A stretch of 64,000 nucleotides of DNA, taken from the NCBI RefSeq assembly GCF_900698945.1, contig NZ_LR217717.1, positions 310,001 through 374,000 of the forward strand, in the 5' to 3' direction. Both the position numbers and the translations under genes were made by a program. The stretch comes from Buchnera aphidicola (Cinara laricifoliae) (GTDB lineage: Bacteria; Pseudomonadota; Gammaproteobacteria; Enterobacterales; Enterobacteriaceae). The first letter of the stretch is position 1; each line of letters begins with the position of its first letter. Positions 1 through 10,203 of the stretch are shown here, in pieces. The notes below the pieces were generated by a model, which saw only the letters and a list, made by a program, of their open reading frames with translations, was not told the DNA's origin and ran no database searches.

Positions 1-1391
1 GGTATAAAAATTCAAAATATACTTCAAATTATTTTAAAAAACTATATAAATATGCTGTCCAATTAATTCAAAATAATCTAGCATATATTGATGAATTGAA
101 TGCACAAGAAATCAAACAATATCGAGGAACGTTAAAAGAAAAAGGAATTAATAGTCCATTTAGAAACCGACCTATTAAAGAAAATTTAACATTATTTAAA
201 AAAATGAAAAATGGTATATTTAAAGAAGGATCAATGTGTTTACGCGCAAAAATAAATATGGAATCCCCATACATTATTTTACGTGATCCAGTTTTATATC
301 GAATTATTTTTTCTAAACATCATCAAACTAAAAATGAATGGTGTATTTATCCAATGTATGATTTTGCTCATTGCATTGTAGATGCTTTAGAAGAGATTAC
401 ACATTCCTTATGTACATTAGAGTTTATAGATAATCGTCAATTATATATATGGATATTAAAAAAATTAAATTTTACCCAAAAACCTCCTAGACAATATGAA
501 TTTTCTAAATTAACTTTAGAACATACAATTTTATCTAAAAGAAAAATACAAAAACTAATAGATACTAAATTAGTAAATGGATGGAATGATCCAAGATTAC
601 ATACAATATCAGGTTTGAGAAATAAAGGATATACAAAAAATTCTATTAAAACATTTTGTCAAAAAATTGGAATCACTAAACAACAAAATATGATAGAATT
701 ATCCTTATTAGAATCTTGCATAAGAAAAGACTTAAATATGTCGTCTCCTAGACGAATGGCAGTAATTAATCCAGTTAAACTAATCATTACTAATATTGAT
801 AAATATCATATAGAATACTTAGATGCTCCAAATCATCCTCAAATAAAAGAAATGGGTACCAGAAAAATTCTATTTTCTAACGAAATATATATTGAAAAAG
901 AAGATTTTTGTAAAAAACCAAATAAAAACTATAAAGGATTAGTGTTAGGAAAAAAAGTTCGACTAAAATATTCTTATGTAATTCAAGCAAATAAAATTTT
1001 AAAAAATAAAAATAACGAAATATCATGTATTTTATGCACATATGATTTAAATAAAACAAAAAAAAACAAACAAATAAAAAATAATTATAATATAATTCAT
1101 TGGATATCTTCAAAAAATTCTATTAAAGTTCAATTTCATTTATTTGATGTTTTATTTAAAAGTAAAAATGCTGAAAAAGAAAGTAACATTATACAAGCAT
1201 ATAATCCTAATTCATGTATAATTAAAACAGGATATGTTGAATCTATTATAAAAAATGAAAAAATTAAACATGCCTATCAATTTGAAAGAATAGGATATTT
1301 TTTAAAAAAAAATAAAAAATATGAAAATACTACTATAGTATTTAATAGAATTGTATCTCTAAAAAATAAATATAAGAAATTCATTAAATAA
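1..1391 (+). CDS. glnS: glutaminyl-tRNA synthetase, 3' part (5' end outside window)
   Basis: Class I aminoacyl-tRNA synthetase that charges tRNA-Gln in the cytoplasm. The frame is already open at base 3, so the gene enters from outside; the TTG at 96 is an internal Leu codon, not a start. About 462 residues remain of roughly 550 in E. coli, so the N-terminal part with the HIGH signature lies upstream. Visible landmarks are the CIYPMYDF block, a run of the type THSLCTLEF, the second catalytic signature LSKRK (E. coli MSKRK) and GWNDPR. After these come the two anticodon-binding beta-barrels, ending at FNRIVSLK. Residue-by-residue similarity to E. coli GlnS is clear throughout. In E. coli pyrG immediately precedes eno; here glnS does, with no pyrG trace in the spacer. 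Confidence 0.96.
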   Translation, partial: YKNSKYTSNYFKKLYKYAVQLIQNNLAYIDELNAQEIKQYRGTLKEKGINSPFRNRPIKENLTLFKKMKNGIFKEGSMCLRAKINMESPYIILRDPVLYRIIFSKHHQTKNEWCIYPMYDFAHCIVDALEEITHSLCTLEFIDNRQLYIWILKKLNFTQKPPRQYEFSKLTLEHTILSKRKIQKLIDTKLVNGWNDPRLHTISGLRNKGYTKNSIKTFCQKIGITKQQNMIELSLLESCIRKDLNMSSPRRMAVINPVKLIITNIDKYHIEYLDAPNHPQIKEMGTRKILFSNEIYIEKEDFCKKPNKNYKGLVLGKKVRLKYSYVIQANKILKNKNNEISCILCTYDLNKTKKNKQIKNNYNIIHWISSKNSIKVQFHLFDVLFKSKNAEKESNIIQAYNPNSCIIKTGYVESIIKNEKIKHAYQFERIGYFLKKNKKYENTTIVFNRIVSLKNKYKKFIK

Positions 1392-1567
1392 AATTAACAA
1401 AATAAAATTAAATATCAATTTCATTATTAAAGACTAATTAATAATAAAATTATTAAAATATTTAATAAAAATATATACATCTATGTTTTATAGAAATTAA
1501 TACTTATTAATAAAATATAATAATTTTTAAAATTAATAATATTTAATATTCAAAAATAAAATCAATC

Positions 1568-1586
1568 AAAAAAAAAAAAAAAAAAA
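1568..1586. repeat. A19 homopolymer upstream of eno
   Basis: An uninterrupted run of 19 A lies about 40 bases before the eno start codon and ahead of its Shine-Dalgarno GAAAAGGA. It is the longest homopolymer I noticed in the window. It could act as bent or UP-element-like promoter DNA, or simply be drift. Its exact length is prone to sequencing error. Confidence 0.8.
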
Positions 1587-1624
1587 TAATATATTATAAA
1601 AGTCTTTTATGAAAAGGATAAAAA

Positions 1625-2920
1625 ATGTCACAAATTAAAAAAATATTTGCTCGAGAAATACTAGATTCACGCGGTTACCCTACAGTTGAAGCTGAAGTTC
1701 ATCTTAAAAGTGGACATATTGGATTAGCTTCTTCTCCTTCTGGTGCATCTACAGGATCAAAAGAAGCATTAGAATTAAGAGATGGTGATAAAAATCGTTT
1801 CTTTGGAAAGGGAGTCAAAACCGCAGTAAACTATATTAATAAAAATATTTCTCGTGCATTAATAAACAAGATATCTGATAATCAAAAAGAAATTGATAAT
1901 TGTATGATTCAACTAGACGGTACTCAAAATAAATCAAAATTTGGAGCTAATGCTATCTTGGCTGTATCACTCGCAATTGCAAAATCTGTTGCATCTGAAA
2001 AAAATATTCCTTTTTACTCTTATATTTCTCAAATTAATAAATCAAATAATAATTTTTCTATTCCACTTCCTATGATCAATATTATTAATGGTGGAATGCA
2101 CGCTAATAATAATATTGACATTCAAGAATTTATGATTCAGCCTATAGGAGCTAAAAATATTAAACAAGCTATTCAAATGGGATCAGAAATTTTTCATACA
2201 TTAGGAATTCTTCTTCAAGATAAAGGATATTCAACATGTGTTGGAGACGAAGGAGGATACGCTCCAAATCTACATTCTAACGAAGAAGCATTATCTATGA
2301 TTAGTTTAGCTGTAGAAAAATCTAATTATGAATTAGGAAAAGATATTACATTTGCAATAGATTGTGCAGCATCAGAACTATTTGATAAAAAAACAAAAAA
2401 ATATAAATTAATATATGAAAATAAAGTATTTAATTCACAAGAATTTACACATTATTTAGAAAGACTTACTTCTAAGTATCCGATCTTATCTATAGAAGAT
2501 GGACAACATGAGAGTGACTGGGATGGTTTTATATACCAAACACATATTTTAGGTAAAAAAATACAATTAGTGGGTGACGATTTGTTTGTAACAAATAAAA
2601 AAATTTTAAAATATGGAATTGATAAAAAAATCGCTAATGCAATATTAATAAAATTAAATCAAATAGGAACATTAACTGAAACATTAGAAACTATTCAATT
2701 AGCTAAAAAAAACAAATACTCTGTAATTATATCTCATCGATCCGGAGAAACAGAAGATACTAGCATTGCAGATTTATCAGTAGGAACATCAGCAGGACAA
2801 ATTAAAACTGGATCTATGTGTAGATCAGATAGAACAGCAAAATATAATAGATTAATTAGAATCGAGGAAACTTTAAATAACACAAATATTCCTTTAATAA
2901 ATAATTTAAATAAACTATGA
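1625..2920 (+). CDS. eno: enolase
   Basis: Glycolytic enzyme interconverting 2-phosphoglycerate and phosphoenolpyruvate; in E. coli also a component of the RNA degradosome. At 431 residues it matches the family length (432). Visible are ILDSRGYPT at the N terminus, INGGMHANN, the GDEGGYAPN catalytic loop, the metal-ligand segment [21 protein letters not shown], the lysine in IKLNQIGT, and HRSGETEDT near the C terminus. The segment reads EDGQHESDW where E. coli has EDGLDESDW; the metal-binding Glu-Asp pair is kept. The ATG is preceded by a good AAGGA. A GC-rich hairpin follows the stop. The upstream spacer carries an A19 run. Confidence 0.98.
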   Translation: MSQIKKIFAREILDSRGYPTVEAEVHLKSGHIGLASSPSGASTGSKEALELRDGDKNRFFGKGVKTAVNYINKNISRALINKISDNQKEIDNCMIQLDGTQNKSKFGANAILAVSLAIAKSVASEKNIPFYSYISQINKSNNNFSIPLPMINIINGGMHANNNIDIQEFMIQPIGAKNIKQAIQMGSEIFHTLGILLQDKGYSTCVGDEGGYAPNLHSNEEALSMISLAVEKSNYELGKDITFAIDCAASELFDKKTKKYKLIYENKVFNSQEFTHYLERLTSKYPILSIEDGQHESDWDGFIYQTHILGKKIQLVGDDLFVTNKKILKYGIDKKIANAILIKLNQIGTLTETLETIQLAKKNKYSVIISHRSGETEDTSIADLSVGTSAGQIKTGSMCRSDRTAKYNRLIRIEETLNNTNIPLINNLNKL

Positions 2921-2982
2921 TTAAAATAATCAATATATTAAAATTATTTAAAAAACATATAATTATTCATTTTTTATTCAAA

Positions 2983-3012
2983 AATAGGGGGTATTCCCCT
3001 TATTAAAAGTTT
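2983..3012 (+). terminator. rho-independent terminator of eno
   Basis: Hairpin AGGGG-gtatt-CCCCT with flanking A/T pairs (AATA / TATT), followed by an A/T-rich tail with a short TTTTAT. GC-rich stems are rare in this genome, and its position just after eno supports termination. Confidence 0.65.
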
Positions 3013-3187
3013 TATTTGTAAAAGTACCAATTAAATTGTTTAAAATATATAAATAATTAATACCTAAATCATACTTATCTAAGTAATTAAAAATATTAAT
3101 ACTGATTAAAAAAATACTATAAATATATACAAGTATATATTTTAAAATTAATACTAAATATAAAATATTTACTATATTAGGATATAC

Positions 3188-5881
3188 ATGAATAAAAAAA
3201 AAATAATATTAATAGATGGACATTATTGTTTATATCAAACATATTTTTCATTTTCAAAATTAAAAAACAATAATGGAGATCCTACCGGAGTACTATACGG
3301 TTATATTAAAATATTTAATAAATTAATAGAAATATTTAATCCTGTAAAAATAATAGTTATATTTGACACTCCGACACAAAATTTTAGACACAAACTATAT
3401 ATAAAATATAAAAATAATAGATCACCAATGCCTAAAAATCTAAAAAAACAAATAAAACCATTAAAAGAAATAATAAAAGTATTGGGTATACCTATCGTTA
3501 GCATTAATAATATTGAAGCTGATGATATAATAGGTACATTATCTAAACAATTTAAAAAAAAAAAATATTATATATTAATATATAGTGCTGATAAAGATTT
3601 AATTCAATTAATTAACAAACAAGTTTCTATTATTCCCGGAAATTTTAAAAAAGAAATATTAAATAAAAAAAATATATATCAAAAATATGGAATATTACCC
3701 AAATATATAGCAGATTTTTTAGGTTTAGTTGGTGATTCATCTGATAATATTCCAGGAGTACCTGGAATAGGTAAAAAAACTGCTATGATTCTTTTAAAAC
3801 ATTTTAAGTCTATAAAAGATATATATAATAATATTGATAAAATTTATAATTTACCTATCAAAAACATAAAAAATATTACAAATAAATTAAAAGAAAACAA
3901 AAAAACAGCTTTTTTATCATATAATTTAACCAAAATCAATAATAATATATTAAAAAATGATTTTATTAATACAATTAAAGATTATCCAATTAATATACCA
4001 CTATTATTAAAAATATTTAAAAATTATCAATTTAATCAATATATTGAAAATATATGTGATAATAAATTTCCCGTAATTAATAGATACAAAAAAAATAAAA
4101 ATAATAATAAATATATTGAAATTGTCAATAATAAAATTCTATCACAAATAGTAGAAATATTAACTCAAGAAAAAATATTTTCTATAGCTATAGCTATTAC
4201 GCCTACAAACACAAAAAATAATATTTTTTCTATATCCATGTCTGTTAAAAGTCATATAACATGGTGGTATGTGTCTAATTATATAGACTATAATACAACT
4301 AATATTAATGAAACAATTATTTTAAATACCATTAAACCTATTTTAGAAAACAAAAAATATCGCAAAATAGGTACAAATTTAAAAAATATGTTTCATATTT
4401 TAAAAAAATTTAACATTACATTACACGGAATATATTTTGATACATCAATTGCATTTTATGATTATGAATTCAATAACTTATATCAAGATTATCAAAAATA
4501 TCTTATAAAAACATACATTATAAAAAATAAAAATTTTAATTTAGAAAAATCAATCAGTGATATTATACAAAAATCTTATATATCGTTAAAAATATATTTA
4601 AAAACTAAAAAATACTTTAAAGTAAAAAATAAAAAAAAAACATTTTATTCTATTGATATGCCTTTATTACAAGTATTATCAATCACAGAAAATAACGGCG
4701 TATTAATAAAAAGAAAAATACTAAAAAAACAAAAAATAAAAATTACAAATACATTACATAAATTAAAAAAAAAGATATATCATATAAATCAAGAAAAATT
4801 CAATATCAACTCTAATAAACAATTACAGAATATATTATTTAAAAAATATAATTTTCCGTATTCGCAAAAAACAAAAAACGGTAGTATTTCTACTAATGAA
4901 AAAGTTCTTCTAAAATTATCTAAAATTCACAAATTACCAAAAATTATTTTACAATATAGAATTCTAAACAAATTAAAAAATACTTATTTAAAAAAATTAA
5001 TAAAATCAATAAATAAAAAAACTAATAAAATTCATACTACATACTATCAAACATCTACTTCAACAGGACGATTATCTTCTAGAAATCCTAACTTACAAAA
5101 TATTCCTATTAAAACTAAATTAGGAAGAAAACTCAGAATAGCGTTTATTGTAAAAAAAAAATGGTTATTATTAACTGCAGATTATTCTCAAATTGAATTA
5201 AGAATCATAGCACATTATTCGAAAGATAAAAAAATGATAAAAAATTTATCATATAATCAGGATATACATCTTGAAACAGCAAAAAATATTTTTAAAATAA
5301 AAAATAAAAAAGTAAAATTTTTTCATAGAAATATTGCTAAAATTATAAACTTTTCTATATTATATGGAATTAGCCCATTTGGACTAGCTCAAAAATTAAA
5401 TATTTCTATATTAGAAGCTAGCGAATATATAGAAAATTATTTTTTAACATATAAAAGAGTTAAAAAATATATTAAACATATTTATAGTATGGCAAAAAAA
5501 AATAAATATATAACTACTTTATTTGGTAGAGATATATATATACCTAACATTAACTCAAATAATATAATATTAAAAAAATATGCAAAACGTTTTTGTATAA
5601 ATTCAATTATACAAAATACTGCTTCAGATATTATAAAAACATCTATGATTAAACTAAATACTATCTTTCAAAAAGAATTTTATAATGATGTAAAAATAAT
5701 TATGCATATACATGACGAACTAATATTTGAAATAAAAGAAGAAAAAAAAAATCAATTAATAGATTTAATTAAATATTATATGGAAAATAACACAAAATTA
5801 ATAGTTCCTTTATATGTTTCTATTAAAACAGGAAAAAACTGGAAAGAAATAAAACCTTATACATTACATACATCTATATAA
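3188..5881 (+). CDS. polA: DNA polymerase I, full length, proofreading site degenerate
   Basis: Repair and Okazaki-fragment polymerase. At 897 residues it is close to E. coli Pol I (928). Residues 1-270 are the 5'-3' exonuclease, with D10, D60, K75/R78, D112/D113, D135/D137 and D183/D186 in place; the position of E. coli R20 is Gln. Residues 310-480 correspond to the 3'-5' exonuclease, but by alignment D355, E357, D424 and D501 are replaced by A334, A336, M401 and K462, so proofreading is probably lost. Residues 530-897 are the polymerase: DYSQIELR (motif A, D665), a motif B of the form R-x3-K-x7-YG (R714 to Y726), and motif C HDE (842-844), all intact. As I recall, pea-aphid Buchnera keeps only the 5'-3' exonuclease part, so this longer form is notable. 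Its 3' end overlaps convergent engB by 18 bp. Confidence 0.96.
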   Translation: MNKKKIILIDGHYCLYQTYFSFSKLKNNNGDPTGVLYGYIKIFNKLIEIFNPVKIIVIFDTPTQNFRHKLYIKYKNNRSPMPKNLKKQIKPLKEIIKVLGIPIVSINNIEADDIIGTLSKQFKKKKYYILIYSADKDLIQLINKQVSIIPGNFKKEILNKKNIYQKYGILPKYIADFLGLVGDSSDNIPGVPGIGKKTAMILLKHFKSIKDIYNNIDKIYNLPIKNIKNITNKLKENKKTAFLSYNLTKINNNILKNDFINTIKDYPINIPLLLKIFKNYQFNQYIENICDNKFPVINRYKKNKNNNKYIEIVNNKILSQIVEILTQEKIFSIAIAITPTNTKNNIFSISMSVKSHITWWYVSNYIDYNTTNINETIILNTIKPILENKKYRKIGTNLKNMFHILKKFNITLHGIYFDTSIAFYDYEFNNLYQDYQKYLIKTYIIKNKNFNLEKSISDIIQKSYISLKIYLKTKKYFKVKNKKKTFYSIDMPLLQVLSITENNGVLIKRKILKKQKIKITNTLHKLKKKIYHINQEKFNINSNKQLQNILFKKYNFPYSQKTKNGSISTNEKVLLKLSKIHKLPKIILQYRILNKLKNTYLKKLIKSINKKTNKIHTTYYQTSTSTGRLSSRNPNLQNIPIKTKLGRKLRIAFIVKKKWLLLTADYSQIELRIIAHYSKDKKMIKNLSYNQDIHLETAKNIFKIKNKKVKFFHRNIAKIINFSILYGISPFGLAQKLNISILEASEYIENYFLTYKRVKKYIKHIYSMAKKNKYITTLFGRDIYIPNINSNNIILKKYAKRFCINSIIQNTASDIIKTSMIKLNTIFQKEFYNDVKIIMHIHDELIFEIKEEKKNQLIDLIKYYMENNTKLIVPLYVSIKTGKNWKEIKPYTLHTSI

Positions 5882-6490
5882 TAGATACCATTTATATAAT
5901 TGATTTTGTATAAAAAAAATATCTGATTTTATAAATTTAGAAAAACTACATACAGTAACATTTATATTCAAATCTAACAAAATATCATTGATATATAATA
6001 ATTTTTTCGTTAACTGTTGTTTAGAAACTTTATCACTTTTTGTTAAAACTAATAAAATAGGTAATAATTTATGTTGTAATGTTCTTAAAATAGTTAAATC
6101 TAATGATTTAATAGCAACACGAATATCAGATAATATAACAATTCCACGTAAACATTTTCTATTTTTTAAATAAAAAAATAAACTTTTATTTAATAATTTT
6201 TTAGTTACATGGTCTATTTTTGAATATCCGTATCCTGGAAAATCTAATAATCTAAAATCTGATACGATACTAAAGAAATTTATTGTTCTTGTTCTACCAG
6301 GTAATTTACTAACTCGTGCTAATTTTTTATTATTAGTAATACAATTAATCATACTAGATTTTCCGGAATTAGAATAACCTAACAGCGCTACTTCTATTCC
6401 AATAAAATCTTCTAAATTAAAAGAATTAACAATACTTTTTAAAAAAAACGTTTTATTAAATTGCATATTATTCAAACAAATGTTTTCCAT
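5864..6490 (-). CDS. engB: ribosome biogenesis GTPase EngB (YihA/YsxC)
   Basis: Essential GTPase of the TrmE-Era-EngA-YihA group, involved in large ribosomal subunit assembly. At 208 residues it matches the family (E. coli 210). The P-loop is GYSNSGKSS, where E. coli has GRSNAGKSS. G2 lies around PGRTRTINF, G3 is DFPGYGYSK and G4 is TKSDK; the SFSKF stretch fits G5. It is convergent with polA, tails overlapping by 18 bp, and divergent from typA across a 333-bp spacer. The second Met (MQFNKTF) is a possible alternative start. Confidence 0.95.
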   Translation of the reverse strand: MENICLNNMQFNKTFFLKSIVNSFNLEDFIGIEVALLGYSNSGKSSMINCITNNKKLARVSKLPGRTRTINFFSIVSDFRLLDFPGYGYSKIDHVTKKLLNKSLFFYLKNRKCLRGIVILSDIRVAIKSLDLTILRTLQHKLLPILLVLTKSDKVSKQQLTKKLLYINDILLDLNINVTVCSFSKFIKSDIFFIQNQLYKWYLLYRCM

Positions 6491-6823
6491 ATTAATAAAT
6501 AAAATTAATGATAATAATAATTAATGTAAAAATAAGATTTATGTTTAAAAAAATATTGTAAAATATAAATATAATTATACATTAAAAGTATTAATATTCA
6601 GACAATATATTAAAAATTTTTTAAAAATATCAAAATAATAATTTACAGAAAAATTAAATATTTTTAATAAATTAAAATTTATTTATATATTAAATAATTT
6701 ATATTTAATATATAAATAAATTATATAACATAATTAAATTTAAAATAGTAAATAATATTTTTTATTAAATAAAAATATAATATTTATTACATATAAACTC
6801 TTAAAGATAAAAATGGTACTCAT
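6491..6823. other. engB-typA divergent intergenic spacer
   Basis: This 333-base, almost pure A/T spacer must hold the promoters of both divergent genes. I see no further gene or RNA. A tiny ATG-GTA-CTC-ATA-TGA frame (6813-6827) overlaps the typA start codon and is probably chance. Confidence 0.5.
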
Positions 6824-8635
6824 ATGAATAAAATGATTAGAAATATTGCTATCATCGCTCATGTTGATCATGGAAAAACAACATTGCTAGATCAATTATT
6901 ACAACAATCTGGTACTTTTCAGCAACATGAAGAAAAAATAGATAGAATAATGGATTCTAATGAACTAGAAAAAGAAAGAGGTATTACTATACTATCAAAA
7001 CATACATCTATAACATGGAAAAACTATCATATTAATATTATTGATACACCAGGTCATGCAGATTTTGGAGGAGAAGTAGAAAGAATATTATCAATGGTAG
7101 ATTCTGTATTATTAGTAGTAGATGCATTTGAAGGTCCAATGCCTCAAACACGATATGTTACTAAAAAATCGTTTTTATACAAAATAAAACCAATTATTGT
7201 AATTAATAAAATGGATAGACCTACCATAAGACCAGACTGGGTTATTAATCAAATATTTGATTTATTTGTTGATTTATCAGCTAATGACGACCAATTAGAT
7301 TTTCCTGTAATATATACATCAGCTTTACTAGGTCATTCTGGATATCATCCTGATAAAATGCATAATAATATGATTCCACTATTAAATGCTATCATAAAAT
7401 ATACTCCTATACCAACTATATCATCAAAAGATTTTCTTCAAATACAAATATCTCAATTAGATTTCAATAATTATTTTGGAATGATTGGAATTGGAAAAAT
7501 ACAACAAGGACAAATAAAAACTAATCAAATAGTTTCAGTATTAAGAAATAAAAAAAAAATTTATACAGGAAAAATAAATAATATACTCAAATTCTATGGA
7601 TTAAAACAAAAAAAAATAGAGATAGCGTCTACTGGTGATATTATTGCAATTACAGGATTAAATGATATTCAAATATCAGATACTATTTGTGATCCTGAAT
7701 TTTTATATCCATTACCTAATCTAAAAATAGATGAACCAACAGTCAATATGTTATTTTGTGTAAATCAATCACCTTTTTGTGGTACAGAAGGTAAATATAT
7801 AACTTCTCGTCAAATTTTAGAACGACTTAAAAAAGAAACTATTCGAAATATTTCTTTAAAAGTTCAAGAAACTAAAAATTCAAATATTTTTTCCGTTTCA
7901 GGAAGAGGAGAATTACATTTATCTATTTTATTAGAACAATTACGAAGAGAAAATTTTGAAGTAGAAGTTTCAAGACCTAAAGTAATTTTTAAAACAAAAA
8001 ATAATGTTTTAACTGAACCTTTTGAAATAGTATTATTAGATATTGAAAAAAAACACCAAGGACAATTAATACAAAAATTAGGTGAATTAAGAGGTGAAAT
8101 ACAAAGCATTATGTCTAATGAATATAATAGAATCCAAATTGAATGTATATTATCTAGTAGATCTCTAATTGGATTTAGATCTGAATTCATGAACATCACT
8201 TCTGGTAGTGGAACTTTCTTTTCGTCTATTAGTCATTATAGTGAAGTTCAAAAAAACCAATTTGGACAAAGAAAAAACGGAGTTCTTATTGCAAAAAAAA
8301 CTGGAACAGCCGTATCCTTTTCTATAAATAATCTACAAAATCGTGGAAAAATGTTCATACAACATGGTGAAAAAGTATATGAAGGTCAAATAATTGGAAT
8401 ACATAATAGATCTAATGATCTAACAGTTAATTGTTTAATTGGTAAAAAATTAACTAACATGCGTGCTTCCGGTACTGACGAAGCTATTACTTTAATTACA
8501 CCAATTAAAATTACTTTAGAATATGCTCTTAATTTTGTCAACGACGATGAATTAATTGAAGTAACACCTAATTCAATACGATTTAGAAAAATATATTTAA
8601 AAGAAAGTGATAGAAAAAAATTTAAAAAAAAATAA
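6824..8635 (+). CDS. typA: translational GTPase TypA/BipA
   Basis: Ribosome-associated GTPase of the EF-G family, needed for ribosome assembly and stress growth. It has 603 residues, against 607 in E. coli. The G domain starts at once: AHVDHGKTT (G1), RGITI (G2), DTPGHADFGG (G3), NKMDR (G4) and a TSAL stretch (G5). Domain II, an EF-G-like domain III (SGRGELHLSILLEQLRRE) and the BipA C-terminal domain with GTFFSSISHY and NRGKMF follow. An SD-like AAAGA lies upstream. A perfect 9-bp hairpin with a T run follows the stop. Confidence 0.97.
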   Translation: MNKMIRNIAIIAHVDHGKTTLLDQLLQQSGTFQQHEEKIDRIMDSNELEKERGITILSKHTSITWKNYHINIIDTPGHADFGGEVERILSMVDSVLLVVDAFEGPMPQTRYVTKKSFLYKIKPIIVINKMDRPTIRPDWVINQIFDLFVDLSANDDQLDFPVIYTSALLGHSGYHPDKMHNNMIPLLNAIIKYTPIPTISSKDFLQIQISQLDFNNYFGMIGIGKIQQGQIKTNQIVSVLRNKKKIYTGKINNILKFYGLKQKKIEIASTGDIIAITGLNDIQISDTICDPEFLYPLPNLKIDEPTVNMLFCVNQSPFCGTEGKYITSRQILERLKKETIRNISLKVQETKNSNIFSVSGRGELHLSILLEQLRRENFEVEVSRPKVIFKTKNNVLTEPFEIVLLDIEKKHQGQLIQKLGELRGEIQSIMSNEYNRIQIECILSSRSLIGFRSEFMNITSGSGTFFSSISHYSEVQKNQFGQRKNGVLIAKKTGTAVSFSINNLQNRGKMFIQHGEKVYEGQIIGIHNRSNDLTVNCLIGKKLTNMRASGTDEAITLITPIKITLEYALNFVNDDELIEVTPNSIRFRKIYLKESDRKKFKKK

Positions 8636-8692
8636 TATTTTTATCTAATAAATAAATATTTATAAAATTATTATTTTAAATAATTATAAAAG

Positions 8693-8723
8693 AGAATCTT
8701 TATTTTATAAAAGATTCTTTTTA
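8693..8723 (+). terminator. rho-independent terminator of typA
   Basis: Perfect inverted repeat AGAATCTTT / AAAGATTCT (8693-8701 and 8710-8718) with an 8-base loop, followed by TTTT, 57 bases after the typA stop. This is the classical stem plus U-tract layout. Confidence 0.8.
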
Positions 8724-9001
8724 CCAAATAAAAATCATAAATAAATTTATGAAAAAAATAACCTATTAAATACAATTTATTTTAAATAAAATTTAATTAT
8801 AAATATCTATTACTAAAGTTTCAAAATTTATTAGTATTATTATACTTAATAATATATAAACTAGTATTTAATCAATTTACTATATTGAATTATATATATA
8901 ATAATATATATATTATATTATATAAACTCATATAAAAATAAAATAATGAATCTTATACTATTTAATAAAAGATAATATTATGTACATTTACATACTTGAA
9001 T
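8724..9001. other. typA-ygfZ convergent spacer
   Basis: A/T-rich sequence between the typA terminator and the ygfZ stop. It contains TA-repeat-like low-complexity stretches around 8892-8930 and no gene that I can recognise. Confidence 0.5.
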
Positions 9002-9976
9002 TTAAAATATTCTAAATTTAATATTTGGATTAGATGATAGCAAAAAAATATTTTTATTTTTTAAAAATTTCTTCTTCATACGAACTTGTAATAATATTTT
9101 ATTCTTGTATATTGAAACCCATGCTAATACTATTCCAACATTATATATATCATGTGTTTGATTATCAAAATAATTAATATATTCAAATATTTTAGGATTA
9201 TGTAGATAATTCTTACCTATTAAAGTACAAACAATAAACTGATTTATTTTTTTATTTTCATATTTACATAACATCTCTTGACCATAATAACAACCTTTAT
9301 TAAAATCAATAGCATTCCATTTTTTTAAACCCAATGATTGTAATATAAATTGACCAGATATTTTATCATTAAAAACTGGAAAACATGATTCAATATCTAA
9401 TCCTAACCACTGTTTACTATCAGTAAATATAGCATTTTTATTCATAAATTCTAAAAAATTAAATAATTGACTCTTATGTACAATTATTAAAAACCTATCA
9501 ATAGGTTTATTAATTTTTAAAATAATTGTTTTATTAATAATAATTAATGATCGATTTTGACTAAAATTTTTTAAAAAAAAATTCTTTAATAAAGAGATTC
9601 CATTTGGACCTGATAATCCAAATATTCTAAAATTTTCTTCTTTAAAAATATTTACTTGAGAGAATAAAGAATATTTTTTCAATTCATGTATATGTTTTTG
9701 ATATACTGAAGATTGTATAACATATAAATAACAATCATAATATTGAAATATTAAAAAAGAAGTCCATACTTTTCCGTTAATATTGCAATGAGCACCAATT
9801 TTATATTTATATTGATCAATTAAATTCATATCTATAGTGAATTGATTATTTAAATATTTTGTTTTATCTATTCCTGTAACACAAATTAAGGAATAACTTT
9901 TTAGTTCCATGAAAACATTATAAGATAAATTTTTACTTAAATTAATTATTGTGTTATTTACAATATTACTGTTCAT
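9002..9976 (-). CDS. ygfZ: tetrahydrofolate-binding iron-sulfur cluster repair protein YgfZ
   Basis: Folate-dependent protein of the GcvT-like family that supports synthesis and repair of certain Fe-S enzymes, including MiaB in E. coli. It has 324 residues (E. coli 326). The diagnostic motif K-G-C-Y-x-G-Q-E is present as NKGCYYGQEM with its conserved Cys, and the N-terminal folate-binding region shows VTGIDKTKYLNNQFTID. The rest is strongly diverged and Ile/Asn/Lys-rich. It is a single gene on the minus strand, divergent from prfB. Keeping it alongside miaB fits the reported link between YgfZ and MiaB activity. Confidence 0.92.
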   Translation of the reverse strand: MNSNIVNNTIINLSKNLSYNVFMELKSYSLICVTGIDKTKYLNNQFTIDMNLIDQYKYKIGAHCNINGKVWTSFLIFQYYDCYLYVIQSSVYQKHIHELKKYSLFSQVNIFKEENFRIFGLSGPNGISLLKNFFLKNFSQNRSLIIINKTIILKINKPIDRFLIIVHKSQLFNFLEFMNKNAIFTDSKQWLGLDIESCFPVFNDKISGQFILQSLGLKKWNAIDFNKGCYYGQEMLCKYENKKINQFIVCTLIGKNYLHNPKIFEYINYFDNQTHDIYNVGIVLAWVSIYKNKILLQVRMKKKFLKNKNIFLLSSNPNIKFRIF

Positions 9977-10203
9977 AGAATTATATGTACCTTAAAATAA
10001 GTATAAAATATATTTATATTAAATAATTATTTATTATAATAAAAATATTGATGTTTGTAAAAAATATAATTATATTATAAAAATATACAATAGATTTTAT
10101 ATAAAATATTATTTAAATAATATTTAAAAATAAAAATAATATAATATTCAAAAATATCAATATTTATTAATAAAAATTATCAAAACAAATATAAAGAAAA
10201 AAA

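Noticed and set aside
96-1391. glnS starting at TTG 96
   Set aside because: The frame and GlnS similarity continue upstream to base 3; this is an internal Leu codon.
8880-8935. TA-rich repeats and A/T palindromes between genes as mobile-element ends or origins
   Set aside because: Such repeats arise easily in DNA this A/T-rich; there are no flanking duplications, DnaA boxes or transposase remnants.
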